Positions 1-8,061 of a DNA stretch of 64,000 nucleotides are shown here, in pieces. The first letter of the stretch is position 1, and every line of letters starts with the position of its first letter. The notes beneath the pieces are model-generated. The model ran no database searches. It saw only the letters and a list, made by a program, of their open reading frames with translations, and was not told the origin of the DNA. Source of the DNA: Nocardioides sp. (GTDB taxonomy: Bacteria > Actinomycetota > Actinomycetes > Propionibacteriales > Nocardioidaceae); contig PBYI01000053.1 of NCBI GenBank assembly GCA_002729525.1, positions 310,001 through 374,000 of the forward strand. Direction: 5' to 3'. A program made the position numbers and the translations under genes.

Positions 1-1578
1 CAGCCCGGGCGGCAGCCGGCGGGCCTCGGCGTCGGCACCGGTGGCGGCGTCCGGGTCGTCGCGGTGGGTCATGGGCAGGTGGCGCTGCAGGGGCAGCCCG
101 GTGAGGTGCCGCAGGGTCGGGGCGAGCTGCTCGGCGCGACCGACGAGCTCCACCACCGGTGGGTTCTCAGGGTCGCGGGCATCGACGGCGAGGGCATCGG
201 CGACGACCCGGGCGGCCTGCTGGAACACCGTCTTGGCGTCGACGGCCGACCACGACGGGTCGGTGCGAGGGTGGATGCCGGGGTCCGGCGCGGCTCCCGC
301 GTCCGCGGGCACCGGCGGCGGACCCGCCAGCTCGCCCTCGGCCGCGAGCCGGGAGTGCAGCGGGGAGTCCGGGTGCACCGCGAGCACCTCGAAGAGCCGG
401 TCCGGTACGCCGACCAGGTCGGGCACCGGCTCGAGCGCGAAGGCACGCGAGCGCGTGTTGCGCGCACCCGTGACGACGTACCGCTCGTAGCCGCGCTCGG
501 TGAGCCAGGCGTCGAGCTCCTCGACGGTGCGACCGAAGTCGGCGAGCTGGTCGGGGCTGACCTCGAGGCACAGCGCGGGCCGGGCGCGGTCGAACAGGTC
601 GGCGGCGCCGCTGAGCACGTCGAGCTCGGCGCCCTCCACGTCGATCTTGACCAGCACCGGGTCGCGGCCGGCGAGCGCATCGGCCTCCTCGGCGAGGAGG
701 GCGTCCAGCCGCACCGCCCGGGTCGCGCCGGGCGTGCTCTGCTCCGCGGCGACGAACTGCTGGCTGCCGGTGTTGCCGACGGTGCGCTCCCCCGCGGTCG
801 CCCAGCGCTCGTCGGCGGCCAGGATCGCGTGGTGCGGACGGGTCCAGCCCGCGACACCGGACGCCGTGAGGTTGTGGCGCAGCAGGCTGGCGGTGGTCGC
901 GGAGCCCTCGACCGCGACGAGCAGACCGTCGCCGCCGACGGTGCGCGCGAGCGGCACCGCGAAGGTGCCGACGTGCGCGCCGGCGTCGACCACGACGTCG
1001 CCGGGCGCCAGCAGCGACAGCAACGCGCTCAGCGTGCCGCGCTGGTGGGCGCCGTGCTGCTGGAGGTGCCGGGTGACCAGGTCGCCGGCGGGGGCGAGGA
1101 AGGAGCCCAGATCGGTCTCGACCCGCACCAGCGCGGCGGCGAGGTGGCCGTCGAGCGCCCGCGAGCACCAGGCGTCCCGGTCGGTGACCGGGTCGGGCAG
1201 GTCCTCGCCGTCGGGCACCAGCCAGGTGCCGGGCGCCAGGAGCGCGGCGTCGTCGAGCGCGCACCGGACGTCGGCACGCGGCTCGACAAGGCGGTCGTGC
1301 GGGGTGACGTGCTGCAGCAGCGGCCGGTCGAGCAGGCCGACGAGGTCGGCGACCGGCACGTCGGGCAGCACCACGACCATCGGCACCGAGCGGCGCGGCC
1401 CCAGCAGCCGCCAGGGGAAGCTCAGCGCGTCGAGGACGAGCAGCTCCCCGGCACCGTCGAGCAGACCCGCGAGGGCGTCGTCCGAGGTCGTCCAGCCGTC
1501 CAGGCCACCCGGGAACGCGTCGGGCCACCGTCCCGTCCACACCACCCGGTGCGGACGGCTCGCGCGGTCGGCCGTCAC
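1..1578 (-). CDS. FkbM-family methyltransferase (3' end outside window)
   Basis: Probable SAM-dependent methyltransferase of the FkbM type, acting on a glycan or other secondary product. About 526 codons are visible and the frame is open to the left edge. The SAM loop GDVVVDAGAHVGTF lies near residue 193 and the FkbM signature VKIDVEGAELDVLSGA about 90 residues later. The first ~170 residues and the part after ~380 match nothing I recognise. The GTG start overlaps the stop of the preceding gene (GTGA), so it is the third gene of an operon with a sulfotransferase and a small coiled-coil protein. The family call is firm from the motifs; the substrate is unknown. Confidence 0.82.
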   Translation of the reverse strand, partial: MTADRASRPHRVVWTGRWPDAFPGGLDGWTTSDDALAGLLDGAGELLVLDALSFPWRLLGPRRSVPMVVVLPDVPVADLVGLLDRPLLQHVTPHDRLVEPRADVRCALDDAALLAPGTWLVPDGEDLPDPVTDRDAWCSRALDGHLAAALVRVETDLGSFLAPAGDLVTRHLQQHGAHQRGTLSALLSLLAPGDVVVDAGAHVGTFAVPLARTVGGDGLLVAVEGSATTASLLRHNLTASGVAGWTRPHHAILAADERWATAGERTVGNTGSQQFVAAEQSTPGATRAVRLDALLAEEADALAGRDPVLVKIDVEGAELDVLSGAADLFDRARPALCLEVSPDQLADFGRTVEELDAWLTERGYERYVVTGARNTRSRAFALEPVPDLVGVPDRLFEVLAVHPDSPLHSRLAAEGELAGPPPVPADAGAAPDPGIHPRTDPSWSAVDAKTVFQQAARVVADALAVDARDPENPPVVELVGRAEQLAPTLRHLTGLPLQRHLPMTHRDDPDAATGADAEARRLPPGL

Positions 1579-1958
1579 CCGGCGCCCCCGGCGGGTGGCT
1601 CGCCCGACTCCGCCGGGCCGGAGCCCGGGTTCCCGAGGTAGTCGCGCAGCAGCCGGCGGTAGCCCTCGCGTCGACGCATCAGCGGCGCGATCGGGAGCCC
1701 CTCGAGGCGCTGGAGCAGCCAGACGAGGTCGTCGCGCGCCGGGTCGGCGAGCGCGGGGTCGGCCGCGACGGCCTCCGGTACGACGGCCGCGGCCGCGGCC
1801 TCGCCCTCGCGACGGCGCAGCTCCTCGACGGCCTGCTCGGCGGTCTGCTCCGCGGCGGCGAGCCGACCCCGCAGGTGGGTCACCTCGTAGCGCAGCAGCT
1901 CGTTCTCCATGGCCAGGGCAGGCAGCTCGGCCTGCTCCAGACGCTTCAGCGGGCGCAT
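1575..1958 (-). CDS. Small coiled-coil protein of the sulfotransferase operon
   Basis: A 127-residue protein I cannot assign to a family. Residues ~8-45 are Leu/Glu/Arg-rich with heptad-like spacing (LENELLRYEVTHLRGRLAAA region), followed by an Ala-rich stretch and a basic C-terminal part (MRRREGYRRLLRDYLG). It has no signal peptide or membrane segment. Its ATG shares one base with the sulfotransferase stop (TGATG), and its stop overlaps the FkbM start, so the three proteins are translationally coupled. It may be a scaffold or adaptor for its neighbours; that is inference from position only. Confidence 0.7.
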   Translation of the reverse strand: MRPLKRLEQAELPALAMENELLRYEVTHLRGRLAAAEQTAEQAVEELRRREGEAAAAAVVPEAVAADPALADPARDDLVWLLQRLEGLPIAPLMRRREGYRRLLRDYLGNPGSGPAESGEPPAGGAG

Positions 1959-2728
1959 CAGACCGCCGTCCTCTCCGCGAGCGACTCCAGTGCCTCCCAG
2001 GTGCGCTGCACCCGGACCTCGACCTCGGGCGACGCGACCCGCTGCGGCGCCTCGCGTCGCGAGGTCACCGTCGGGTCGAACACCTCCCGGGTCTCCACCG
2101 GCCGCAGGCCGGCACTCCACTTCTTGTTGACCTCCGCGACCACCGGCCGGCCCGCGACGAGGTCGTCGAACGGCACCACCAGGCAGTCGCCGGCGTGGCC
2201 GCGCGCGAAGGTCACCAGCGCGCGGTTGTAGGTGTCCCACATCTTCAGTCCGTGGTCGGGCTCGGTGTAGAAGCGCAGGTGCGCGGCGGGGTCGCCCTCG
2301 TCCTTGAGGTAGTTGGCCGCCTGGCGCGACTCCAGCGACCGGACGCACTCGCCCGGGTCGCGGTAGACGATGACGAACTTCGCGTCGGGCAGCACGTGCT
2401 TCCAGGCCGACATGAACAGGCACACCCGCGGGTCCTTGAAGCCCCACAGGGCGTGACCGATCTCGCGGCGGCGGGCGAAGCGACGCATCCGCTGCCAGTG
2501 GTCGTGGCCGATGAAGAACGGGAACGCGGCGTCCCACTGCCAGTCGGTGCCGTGACGCTCCAGGATCGCGCGGTGGAGCTTGAGCACCTCGCGGTCCTCG
2601 AAGTGTCCGTAGGGGTTGGTCGGCATCGCACCGAGGAGGTCCTTGCCGACGAAGAGCCCGGCGCTGTGCAGCAGCTGGGTCAGCAGCGAGGTGCCGCTGC
2701 GGTGGAAGCCGGCGACGACGATCTGCAC
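1958..2728 (-). CDS. Sulfotransferase family protein
   Basis: A 256-residue PAPS-dependent sulfotransferase-like protein. GFHRSGTS at residues 7-14 is the 5'-phosphosulfate-binding loop, and VYRDPGECVRSLESRQA around residue 125 resembles the 3'-phosphate-binding motif. The GTG at 2728 is chosen because GGAAGG lies just upstream and the binding loop must sit near the N-terminus; the open frame extends far beyond it but reads as non-coding. It would transfer sulfate to a sugar or lipid. With FkbM methyltransferases on both sides, decoration of a surface glycan is the likely role, but the acceptor is unknown. Confidence 0.85.
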   Translation of the reverse strand: MQIVVAGFHRSGTSLLTQLLHSAGLFVGKDLLGAMPTNPYGHFEDREVLKLHRAILERHGTDWQWDAAFPFFIGHDHWQRMRRFARRREIGHALWGFKDPRVCLFMSAWKHVLPDAKFVIVYRDPGECVRSLESRQAANYLKDEGDPAAHLRFYTEPDHGLKMWDTYNRALVTFARGHAGDCLVVPFDDLVAGRPVVAEVNKKWSAGLRPVETREVFDPTVTSRREAPQRVASPEVEVRVQRTWEALESLAERTAV

Positions 2729-2903
2729 GTTGTCCCTTCCACACTGGCCACGTCCGACGTCCACCGACGCCCGTGGGGGCGTCGACGTCGTCGGGAGCCT
2801 AGCGCAGCACCTCCACCACCTCTGGCTCCGGATAAGGTGCGCCGCGGCGAGGCCCGACGAGGGCCCGACGGGGCGACGGACCGCACGACGGAGGGAGCAG
2901 GGC
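2729..2903. promoter_or_regulatory. Divergent promoter region between sulfotransferase and GT-FkbM genes
   Basis: A 175-bp gap between divergent genes. On the minus strand TAGGCT (2801-2796) and on the plus strand TAAGGT (2833-2838) fit actinobacterial -10 elements, giving 5' UTRs of about 60 nt for each gene. Both genes have Shine-Dalgarno-like purine tracts, so they are not leaderless. I found no clear -35 boxes. Confidence 0.4.
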
Positions 2904-5549
2904 GTGACGCAGGCAGGTCCCCGGGTCGCGGTCGTCCAGCTCCAGGCCGTGCACGACGAGGTCGTGCCCTCGGTGCTCGACACGCTCGCCGCGTGCGGAG
3001 CGCACGGCACGGCGTACCTCAACGAGCGGATCCGCGAGCGCGGCGACGTGGTCGCGACCTTCACGCCGTACGCCGACCGGGTGCGGTACGTCGACCTCGC
3101 CGGCGCGGCCCGGTGGGACGCGCTGGCCGACGAGATCGGCGCCGAGCACGACGTGCTGCTGCTCAACTCCTTCTCCCGCGACGGCGCAGCGAGGTTCGCG
3201 GCGCGGACCGGCCTGCCCGCGATCGGCGTCGTGCACAACCCCGACCTGGTGACCCAGAGCGCGCCGTGCGTGGAGGCGCTGCGCTCGGGCGCCGTGCAGC
3301 CGGCCGCGCTCGCTCCGCACGTCGCCGCCACGATGATGCAGCGCCACCCCGACCTGTTCGCCCGCACCGTCGTGCTCGGCGCCTGGATGTGGGAGATGGC
3401 CGGCGAGCCCGCGGCCGACGGCGTGCTCCGCCTCGTCGTGCCGGGCGCGGTCGACCTCCGCAACCGCGACCACGAGCGGCTGCTCGACGAGCTGCCGGCC
3501 GCGGTCGAGGCCTCCGGGCGGTCCCGCTCCGAGGTCGAGGTGCTCGTCGTCGGTGGCGGGCGCGACCGTGCGCACCTGGAGTCCGAGGTGACCCGCCGCG
3601 GGCTGGACGACCTGGTCCGGTTCGCCCCGGTCGACCCGTCCGGTTCGGTGCTCAGCGCCGACTACTTCCCTCCCCTGGCCGGCGCCGACTTCCTGCTGCC
3701 GCTGCTGCCGGAGGGCCGCAGCGACTACCGGGTCTCGAAGATCTCGGCCTCGGTCTCGGCGTCCCTCGGCTTCACCGTGCCGACCGTGGTCGACCGGTGG
3801 ACGGCGTCGGTCTACGACCTGCCCTCGGTCGACTACCCGCTCGGCGACCTCCACGACGGACTGGTGCGCGCGCTGCGCAGCACGGTGCCGGAGCGGGCAG
3901 CCCTGCGCGAGCGGCTCGCCGTACGACGCCGCGAGGAGCAGGCACGCGCGGCCCGCGGTCTGGCGCTGGCGCTGGAGGGCGTGGGCGTCGCCCCGGTCGC
4001 CGAGCCGCCCGGCCGCGACGGGTCGGTGTCGGTCGCCGCCGCCGCCGCCGGGGCGTGGACCGCGCCGGTGGACGCTCCGAGGAGCCCGGTGGCGCTGGAC
4101 CCCGACGACGTCGAGCAGTTCCTGGCCTTCGCCCAGCAGGTCGTCAGCCGGTCCCACGCGCGGCGTCTCCAGGACCTGTGGGCTCTCTGGCGCTCGGGCT
4201 TCCGGCGCGACGGCTGGTTCGCCGAGGTCGGGGTGTTCGGCGGCCGCGACTGGTCCACGACGTACCTCCTGGAGCGGGTCGGCTGGCGTGGCGTCGTCAG
4301 CGAGCCGCTCCCGGGGTACGCCGACCGCGTGCGGGCCCACCGCCGGTGCGCGGTCGACGAGCGGGTCGTCCTCGACCGGACGGGCGTGCGGGTGCCGTTC
4401 GCCGTCGTGCGTGGACGCCCGGCCCTCTCCGGTGTGCTCGGCCACGACGTCGGGACCGACACGGCCGGGCAGCTGGAGCACGACGTCCACGAGCTCGGCA
4501 CGGTCTCCCTCGACGACCTGCTCGAGGAGGCCGGCGCCCCGGCCGTGGTCGACTTCGTCTCCCTCGACGTGGCCGGCGCCGAGCCCGCCGTGCTCGCCGC
4601 GCACGACCCGGCCCGCCGCCCCGTGCGACTGCTGTCCGTCGCCCACCACGGCGTCCACCGCGAGACGCTGCACGGCCTGCTCACCTCGCGCGGCTACCGG
4701 CGTACCTGGCCGGAGGTCAGCGGACCCGACGACTGGTACGTCCTCGGGGGCGCCCACCCCGACTGGTCGACCGAGGGACTCCGCGACCTCGTCGCCGCGA
4801 CGTCGCGGGTGCCGGCCTTCACCACCAACGTCGTCGACCGGCAGAACCTCCTGCTCGGCCTGCGGCTCGACTCGGCGGTCGACGCCGCCGCGCTCGGCAT
4901 CCCGGCCCCGGTCGACCCTCCGGGCACCGACGGGCCGGAGGCCGACGCGACCCGCGCGGCCGCACGTCACGCCCGCGCCCTGCACCGCCGCCTGACCGAC
5001 GGGCAGGACGCCGGCCGGGTGGCGCGCCGCGCGGTCCGGCTGCTCCCCCGGTTGGCCGGGCCGCTGGACGTGTCGCTGGTGGTGCGCCTCGGCACGGCAG
5101 GACCCGGACCCGCCTCCGACGCGGCCGACCGGGCGGCCGCGCGCGCCGGCGACACGACGCCGGTGCCACTACGAGTGCTGGAGCCGGGCGACCCGTTCCC
5201 GGGGGCACCGCGCCCCGACCTCGACCTGCCCGACGCCGGGCACCAGCGGGTGGCCGTCGTGCTCGACCCCGCGATCGCCACGTCAGAGCTGCTGCGCGAC
5301 GCCGAGGAGCTGCTCGCCGCCACGCGGGTGCTGCTGGTCCGCGCCTGGTCGCCGCGCGGGGCCGGACCCCGTTGGTCGGAGGCTGCCGAGGGCGACCTCG
5401 CCGCCCTCCTGGGCGCGCGCGGGCTGGTGCCGGTCGCCGGTGACGGGCTCGAGCCCGGCCGTGGCGGCGTGCTGTGGGTGCGCCGGGAGGACGTCGGTCA
5501 CCCGGCGGTGGCGCGCGAGGTCGCAGCGGCCGTCGCGGCCGCCGACTGA
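2904..5549 (+). CDS. Fused glycosyltransferase-like / FkbM methyltransferase-like protein
   Basis: An 881-residue multidomain protein. Residues ~1-370 look like a GT-B glycosyltransferase half (VEVLVVGGGRDRAHLESEV near residue 212, then a donor-site-like region with GADFLLPLLPEGRSDYRVSK). Residues ~415-600 resemble a class I methyltransferase of FkbM type: GWFAEVGVFGGRDW near 436 and VVDFVSLDVAGAEPAVLAA near 550. The last ~250 residues are Ala/Arg/Asp-rich and unassigned. The GTG at 2904 is preceded by GGAGGGAGCAGG. It probably builds and methylates a surface glycan with the divergent operon. The GT assignment is weaker than the FkbM one. Confidence 0.68.
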   Translation: MTQAGPRVAVVQLQAVHDEVVPSVLDTLAACGAHGTAYLNERIRERGDVVATFTPYADRVRYVDLAGAARWDALADEIGAEHDVLLLNSFSRDGAARFAARTGLPAIGVVHNPDLVTQSAPCVEALRSGAVQPAALAPHVAATMMQRHPDLFARTVVLGAWMWEMAGEPAADGVLRLVVPGAVDLRNRDHERLLDELPAAVEASGRSRSEVEVLVVGGGRDRAHLESEVTRRGLDDLVRFAPVDPSGSVLSADYFPPLAGADFLLPLLPEGRSDYRVSKISASVSASLGFTVPTVVDRWTASVYDLPSVDYPLGDLHDGLVRALRSTVPERAALRERLAVRRREEQARAARGLALALEGVGVAPVAEPPGRDGSVSVAAAAAGAWTAPVDAPRSPVALDPDDVEQFLAFAQQVVSRSHARRLQDLWALWRSGFRRDGWFAEVGVFGGRDWSTTYLLERVGWRGVVSEPLPGYADRVRAHRRCAVDERVVLDRTGVRVPFAVVRGRPALSGVLGHDVGTDTAGQLEHDVHELGTVSLDDLLEEAGAPAVVDFVSLDVAGAEPAVLAAHDPARRPVRLLSVAHHGVHRETLHGLLTSRGYRRTWPEVSGPDDWYVLGGAHPDWSTEGLRDLVAATSRVPAFTTNVVDRQNLLLGLRLDSAVDAAALGIPAPVDPPGTDGPEADATRAAARHARALHRRLTDGQDAGRVARRAVRLLPRLAGPLDVSLVVRLGTAGPGPASDAADRAAARAGDTTPVPLRVLEPGDPFPGAPRPDLDLPDAGHQRVAVVLDPAIATSELLRDAEELLAATRVLLVRAWSPRGAGPRWSEAAEGDLAALLGARGLVPVAGDGLEPGRGGVLWVRREDVGHPAVAREVAAAVAAAD

Positions 5550-5569
5550 CGCGGCACAGCCCAGCCAGA

Positions 5570-5586
5570 ACCGGTCCAGGACCGGT
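5570..5586. terminator. Short hairpin between convergent genes
   Basis: ACCGGTC-CAG-GACCGGT is a perfect 7-bp stem with a 3-nt loop in the 64-bp gap between the GT-FkbM gene and the end of ftsY. It has no T-tract, so function as a two-way terminator is only suggested by position. Confidence 0.35.
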
Positions 5587-5613
5587 GCGGGACCAGACGG
5601 GACCAGCGCGGGC

Positions 5614-6780
5614 TCAGCCCAGGAGCGCGTCCACGAACGCCTCGGCCGAGAACGGCGCGAGGTCGTCGGGACCCTCGCCGAGGCCGACGAGCTTGACCGG
5701 GACGCCGAGCTCCTTCTGCACCGACACCACGATGCCGCCCTTGGCGGACCCGTCGAGCTTGGTGAGCACGATGCCGGTGACGTCGACGACCTCGCTGAAG
5801 ACGCGGGCCTGGATGAGGCCGTTCTGGCCGGTGGTGGCGTCCAGCACGAGCAGCACCTCGGTGACGGCGGCCTGCTTCTCGATGACCCGCTTGACCTTGC
5901 CGAGCTCGTCCATGAGGCCCTGCTTGTTCTGCAGACGGCCGGCGGTGTCGACGATGACGGTGTCGACGCCGTCGTCGACGCCCTGCTTGACGGCGTCGAA
6001 GGCGACGCTGGCAGGGTCGGACCCCTCCGGCCCGCGGTGCACGGCCACGCCGACCCGCTCCCCCCAGGTGGCCAGCTGGTCGACCGCGGCGGCGCGGAAC
6101 GTGTCGGCCGCACCCAGGCTGACCGAGCGCTCCTCGGCGACGAGGATCCGGGAGATCTTCCCGACGGTGGTGGTCTTGCCGGAGCCGTTGACGCCGACCA
6201 CGAGCACCACGCCGGGCTTGCCGTCCTCGCCGCTGACCTGGAGTCGGCGGTCCATGTCCGGGCCGACGAGCGCGATGAGCTCCTCGCGCAGCACGGCGCG
6301 CGCCTGGGCGGGGTCGACCTTGCCGCCCTCGACGCGCAGCCGGGTGCGGAGGTTCTCCACGACCTGGGTGGTCGAGGCGACGCCCACGTCGGCGGTGAGC
6401 AGGACGTCCTCGATGGCCTCCCAGGTGTCCTCGTCGAGGTTCTCCCGGCTGAGGAGCGCCAGGAGGCCCTTGCCGAGGCCGCCCTGGCCGGCGAGCCGCG
6501 CGCGCAGGCGCTGCAGGCGTGACTGGCGACCCTCCGGCTTGTCGAGGACCGGGGCTACGGGCTCCGGCTCGGCCTCGACCTCCGGCTCGACGACCGGCGC
6601 CTCGAGCGTGTCCGCGGGAGGTGCCTGCGGCTCGACGGTCGGAGCCTCGATGGTGTCGGTCGCCGCGGGCGTCCCGCGGTCGACCGGCGGCGGCGTACGA
6701 CGTCCGCGCGAGGTGACCAGTCCGGCGACCGCGACCAGCGCGACGACGGCGATGCCGATGACGAGGTAGAGCCACTCCAT
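5614..6780 (-). CDS. ftsY: Signal recognition particle receptor FtsY
   Basis: SRP receptor GTPase that docks ribosome-SRP complexes at the membrane. The 388-residue protein has an N-terminal membrane segment (residues ~1-22), an acidic Pro/Glu linker, then the NG domain with GVNGSGKTTTVGK (G1), DTFRAAAVDQL, DTAGRLQNKQGLMDEL (G3) and TKLDGSAKGG (G4). I chose ATG 6780 because it starts directly with the hydrophobic segment; an in-frame ATG at 6789 is possible. It is the last gene of the run smc-thioesterase-FkbM-ftsY. The smc/ftsY proximity is the usual actinobacterial arrangement, here interrupted by two extra genes. Confidence 0.96.
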   Translation of the reverse strand: MEWLYLVIGIAVVALVAVAGLVTSRGRRTPPPVDRGTPAATDTIEAPTVEPQAPPADTLEAPVVEPEVEAEPEPVAPVLDKPEGRQSRLQRLRARLAGQGGLGKGLLALLSRENLDEDTWEAIEDVLLTADVGVASTTQVVENLRTRLRVEGGKVDPAQARAVLREELIALVGPDMDRRLQVSGEDGKPGVVLVVGVNGSGKTTTVGKISRILVAEERSVSLGAADTFRAAAVDQLATWGERVGVAVHRGPEGSDPASVAFDAVKQGVDDGVDTVIVDTAGRLQNKQGLMDELGKVKRVIEKQAAVTEVLLVLDATTGQNGLIQARVFSEVVDVTGIVLTKLDGSAKGGIVVSVQKELGVPVKLVGLGEGPDDLAPFSAEAFVDALLG

Positions 6781-6815
6781 GGGGCTCATCCAACCAGGGG
6801 GCGGGGCGCGGACCC

Positions 6816-7532
6816 TCAGCGCGGGTGCAGCAGCAGGTTGGTGACCTTGGCGTAGTGCCGGTCGGTCCACACGACCTCGTAGTCGTGCTCGCGGCGCCAC
6901 TCCTCGAACGCGTCGAGGTGGGTGTTGTCGACCTCGACGAACAGCCGTGGCCGGGCCCGCTGGATCGTCTGCTCCAGACCCGCGAGCGCCTCGAGCTCGT
7001 GGCCCTCGACGTCGATCTTGACCAGCGCCGGGGAGAGGTCGCCGAGCACGTCGTCTCCGCGCACCAGTCGGACGGTCTCGAAGATCCGGTGCTGACGGGG
7101 CGCCACGCCGGACAGGTCGGTGCGGTCGGTCAGACGCGTGCCGCCGAGGTTGCGCGGGCCGCCGCGCTGGAGGATCGCCTCGCCCTCGTGGTCGGAGAAG
7201 GCCGAGCCGACGTGGTCGCGCACGACGTTGGTGCAGCCGTTGGCGTCGAGGTTGCGCTGCAGCAGCTCGCCGGCCTCGGTGCTGGGCTCGACCACCACGA
7301 CCGTCGACGACGGGAAGGTGCGGGAGAAGAACACCGCGTGGTTGCCGACGTTGGAGCCCACATCGAGGATCGGGTCGCCGTCGCGCAGGTCGCGGGTCAT
7401 CATCCGCAGCTCCTCGACGTCGAAGAGCTCGCCGGCGAGGTGGCGCGACTGGATCGCGTCCTCGGGGTTGTGGACGTGGAACACCAGGTCGAGGCCGTCG
7501 CTGACGACGCGGGCAGGGGTGGTCTCGAGCAC
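6816..7532 (-). CDS. FkbM-family methyltransferase
   Basis: A 238-residue single-domain SAM methyltransferase. DPILDVGSNVGNHAVFFSR (near residue 52) is the SAM loop, VVVVEPS the acidic loop, and SPALVKIDVEGHELEALAGL the FkbM signature. It starts with GTG 4 bp after the thioesterase stop and lies 35 bp upstream of ftsY. It is the second complete FkbM-type unit within 8 kb. The substrate is not predictable from sequence. Confidence 0.88.
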   Translation of the reverse strand: MLETTPARVVSDGLDLVFHVHNPEDAIQSRHLAGELFDVEELRMMTRDLRDGDPILDVGSNVGNHAVFFSRTFPSSTVVVVEPSTEAGELLQRNLDANGCTNVVRDHVGSAFSDHEGEAILQRGGPRNLGGTRLTDRTDLSGVAPRQHRIFETVRLVRGDDVLGDLSPALVKIDVEGHELEALAGLEQTIQRARPRLFVEVDNTHLDAFEEWRREHDYEVVWTDRHYAKVTNLLLHPR

Positions 7533-7536
7533 GGGG

Positions 7537-8061
7537 TCAGCCTGCCTGGTCGTCGGCGGCGAGCAGCGGCAGCCCCTCGACGGCGCGTCGTACGGCGTCC
7601 GGCAGCGGCACCGTGGGGCGTGGGCCGGTGCGCGGGTCGACGCCGTTGTCGACGTAGACGTGCACGAACCGGCCCTCGGCGTTGGCCGGCTGCTCCGGTC
7701 GGCCGTCGCCGCCCTGGAAGAGACCGATGCGGTAGGTGACCGACGACCGGCCGAGGCGCTCGACGGCGAGACCGATCTCGACGGGGCGCGGGTAGCCCAT
7801 CTCGGCGAAGTAGCGACAGGTGACCTCGGCGACCAGCCCCACGGCGGGCAGCTCGCGGATGTCGGTGCCGGTGGCCTCGGCGAGGTGGGCGTTGACCGCG
7901 GTGTCGATGAGCTCGAAGTAGGCGGCGTTGTTCATGTGGCCGTAGACGTCGTCGTCGGCCCAGCGCGTGGTGGCCGTGCGCCAGGCGCCGAAGTCGCCAC
8001 GGGTCGGCCGCGTGGGCCGTGCTGCGCCTGCCGGGGACGGAGAAGAGGAGGACGAGCTCAC
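7537..8061 (-). CDS. Acyl-CoA thioesterase, 4HBT hot-dog fold
   Basis: A 174-residue thioesterase-like protein. After a Ser/Pro-rich lead, the hot-dog signature WADDDVYGHMNNAAYFELID (near residue 34) carries the family Asp/His-Asn-Asn residues, followed by CRYFAEMGYPRPVEIGL. Such proteins hydrolyse acyl-CoA or aryl-CoA thioesters. The GTG start overlaps the smc stop (GTGA), so it is translationally coupled to smc. Chain-length preference cannot be read from sequence. Confidence 0.85.
   Translation of the reverse strand: MSSSSSSPSPAGAARPTRPTRGDFGAWRTATTRWADDDVYGHMNNAAYFELIDTAVNAHLAEATGTDIRELPAVGLVAEVTCRYFAEMGYPRPVEIGLAVERLGRSSVTYRIGLFQGGDGRPEQPANAEGRFVHVYVDNGVDPRTGPRPTVPLPDAVRRAVEGLPLLAADDQAG

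Noticed and set aside
2904..5549. Splitting the fusion into two genes
   Set aside because: The frame is continuous with no internal ribosome-binding site or stop between the glycosyltransferase-like and FkbM parts.
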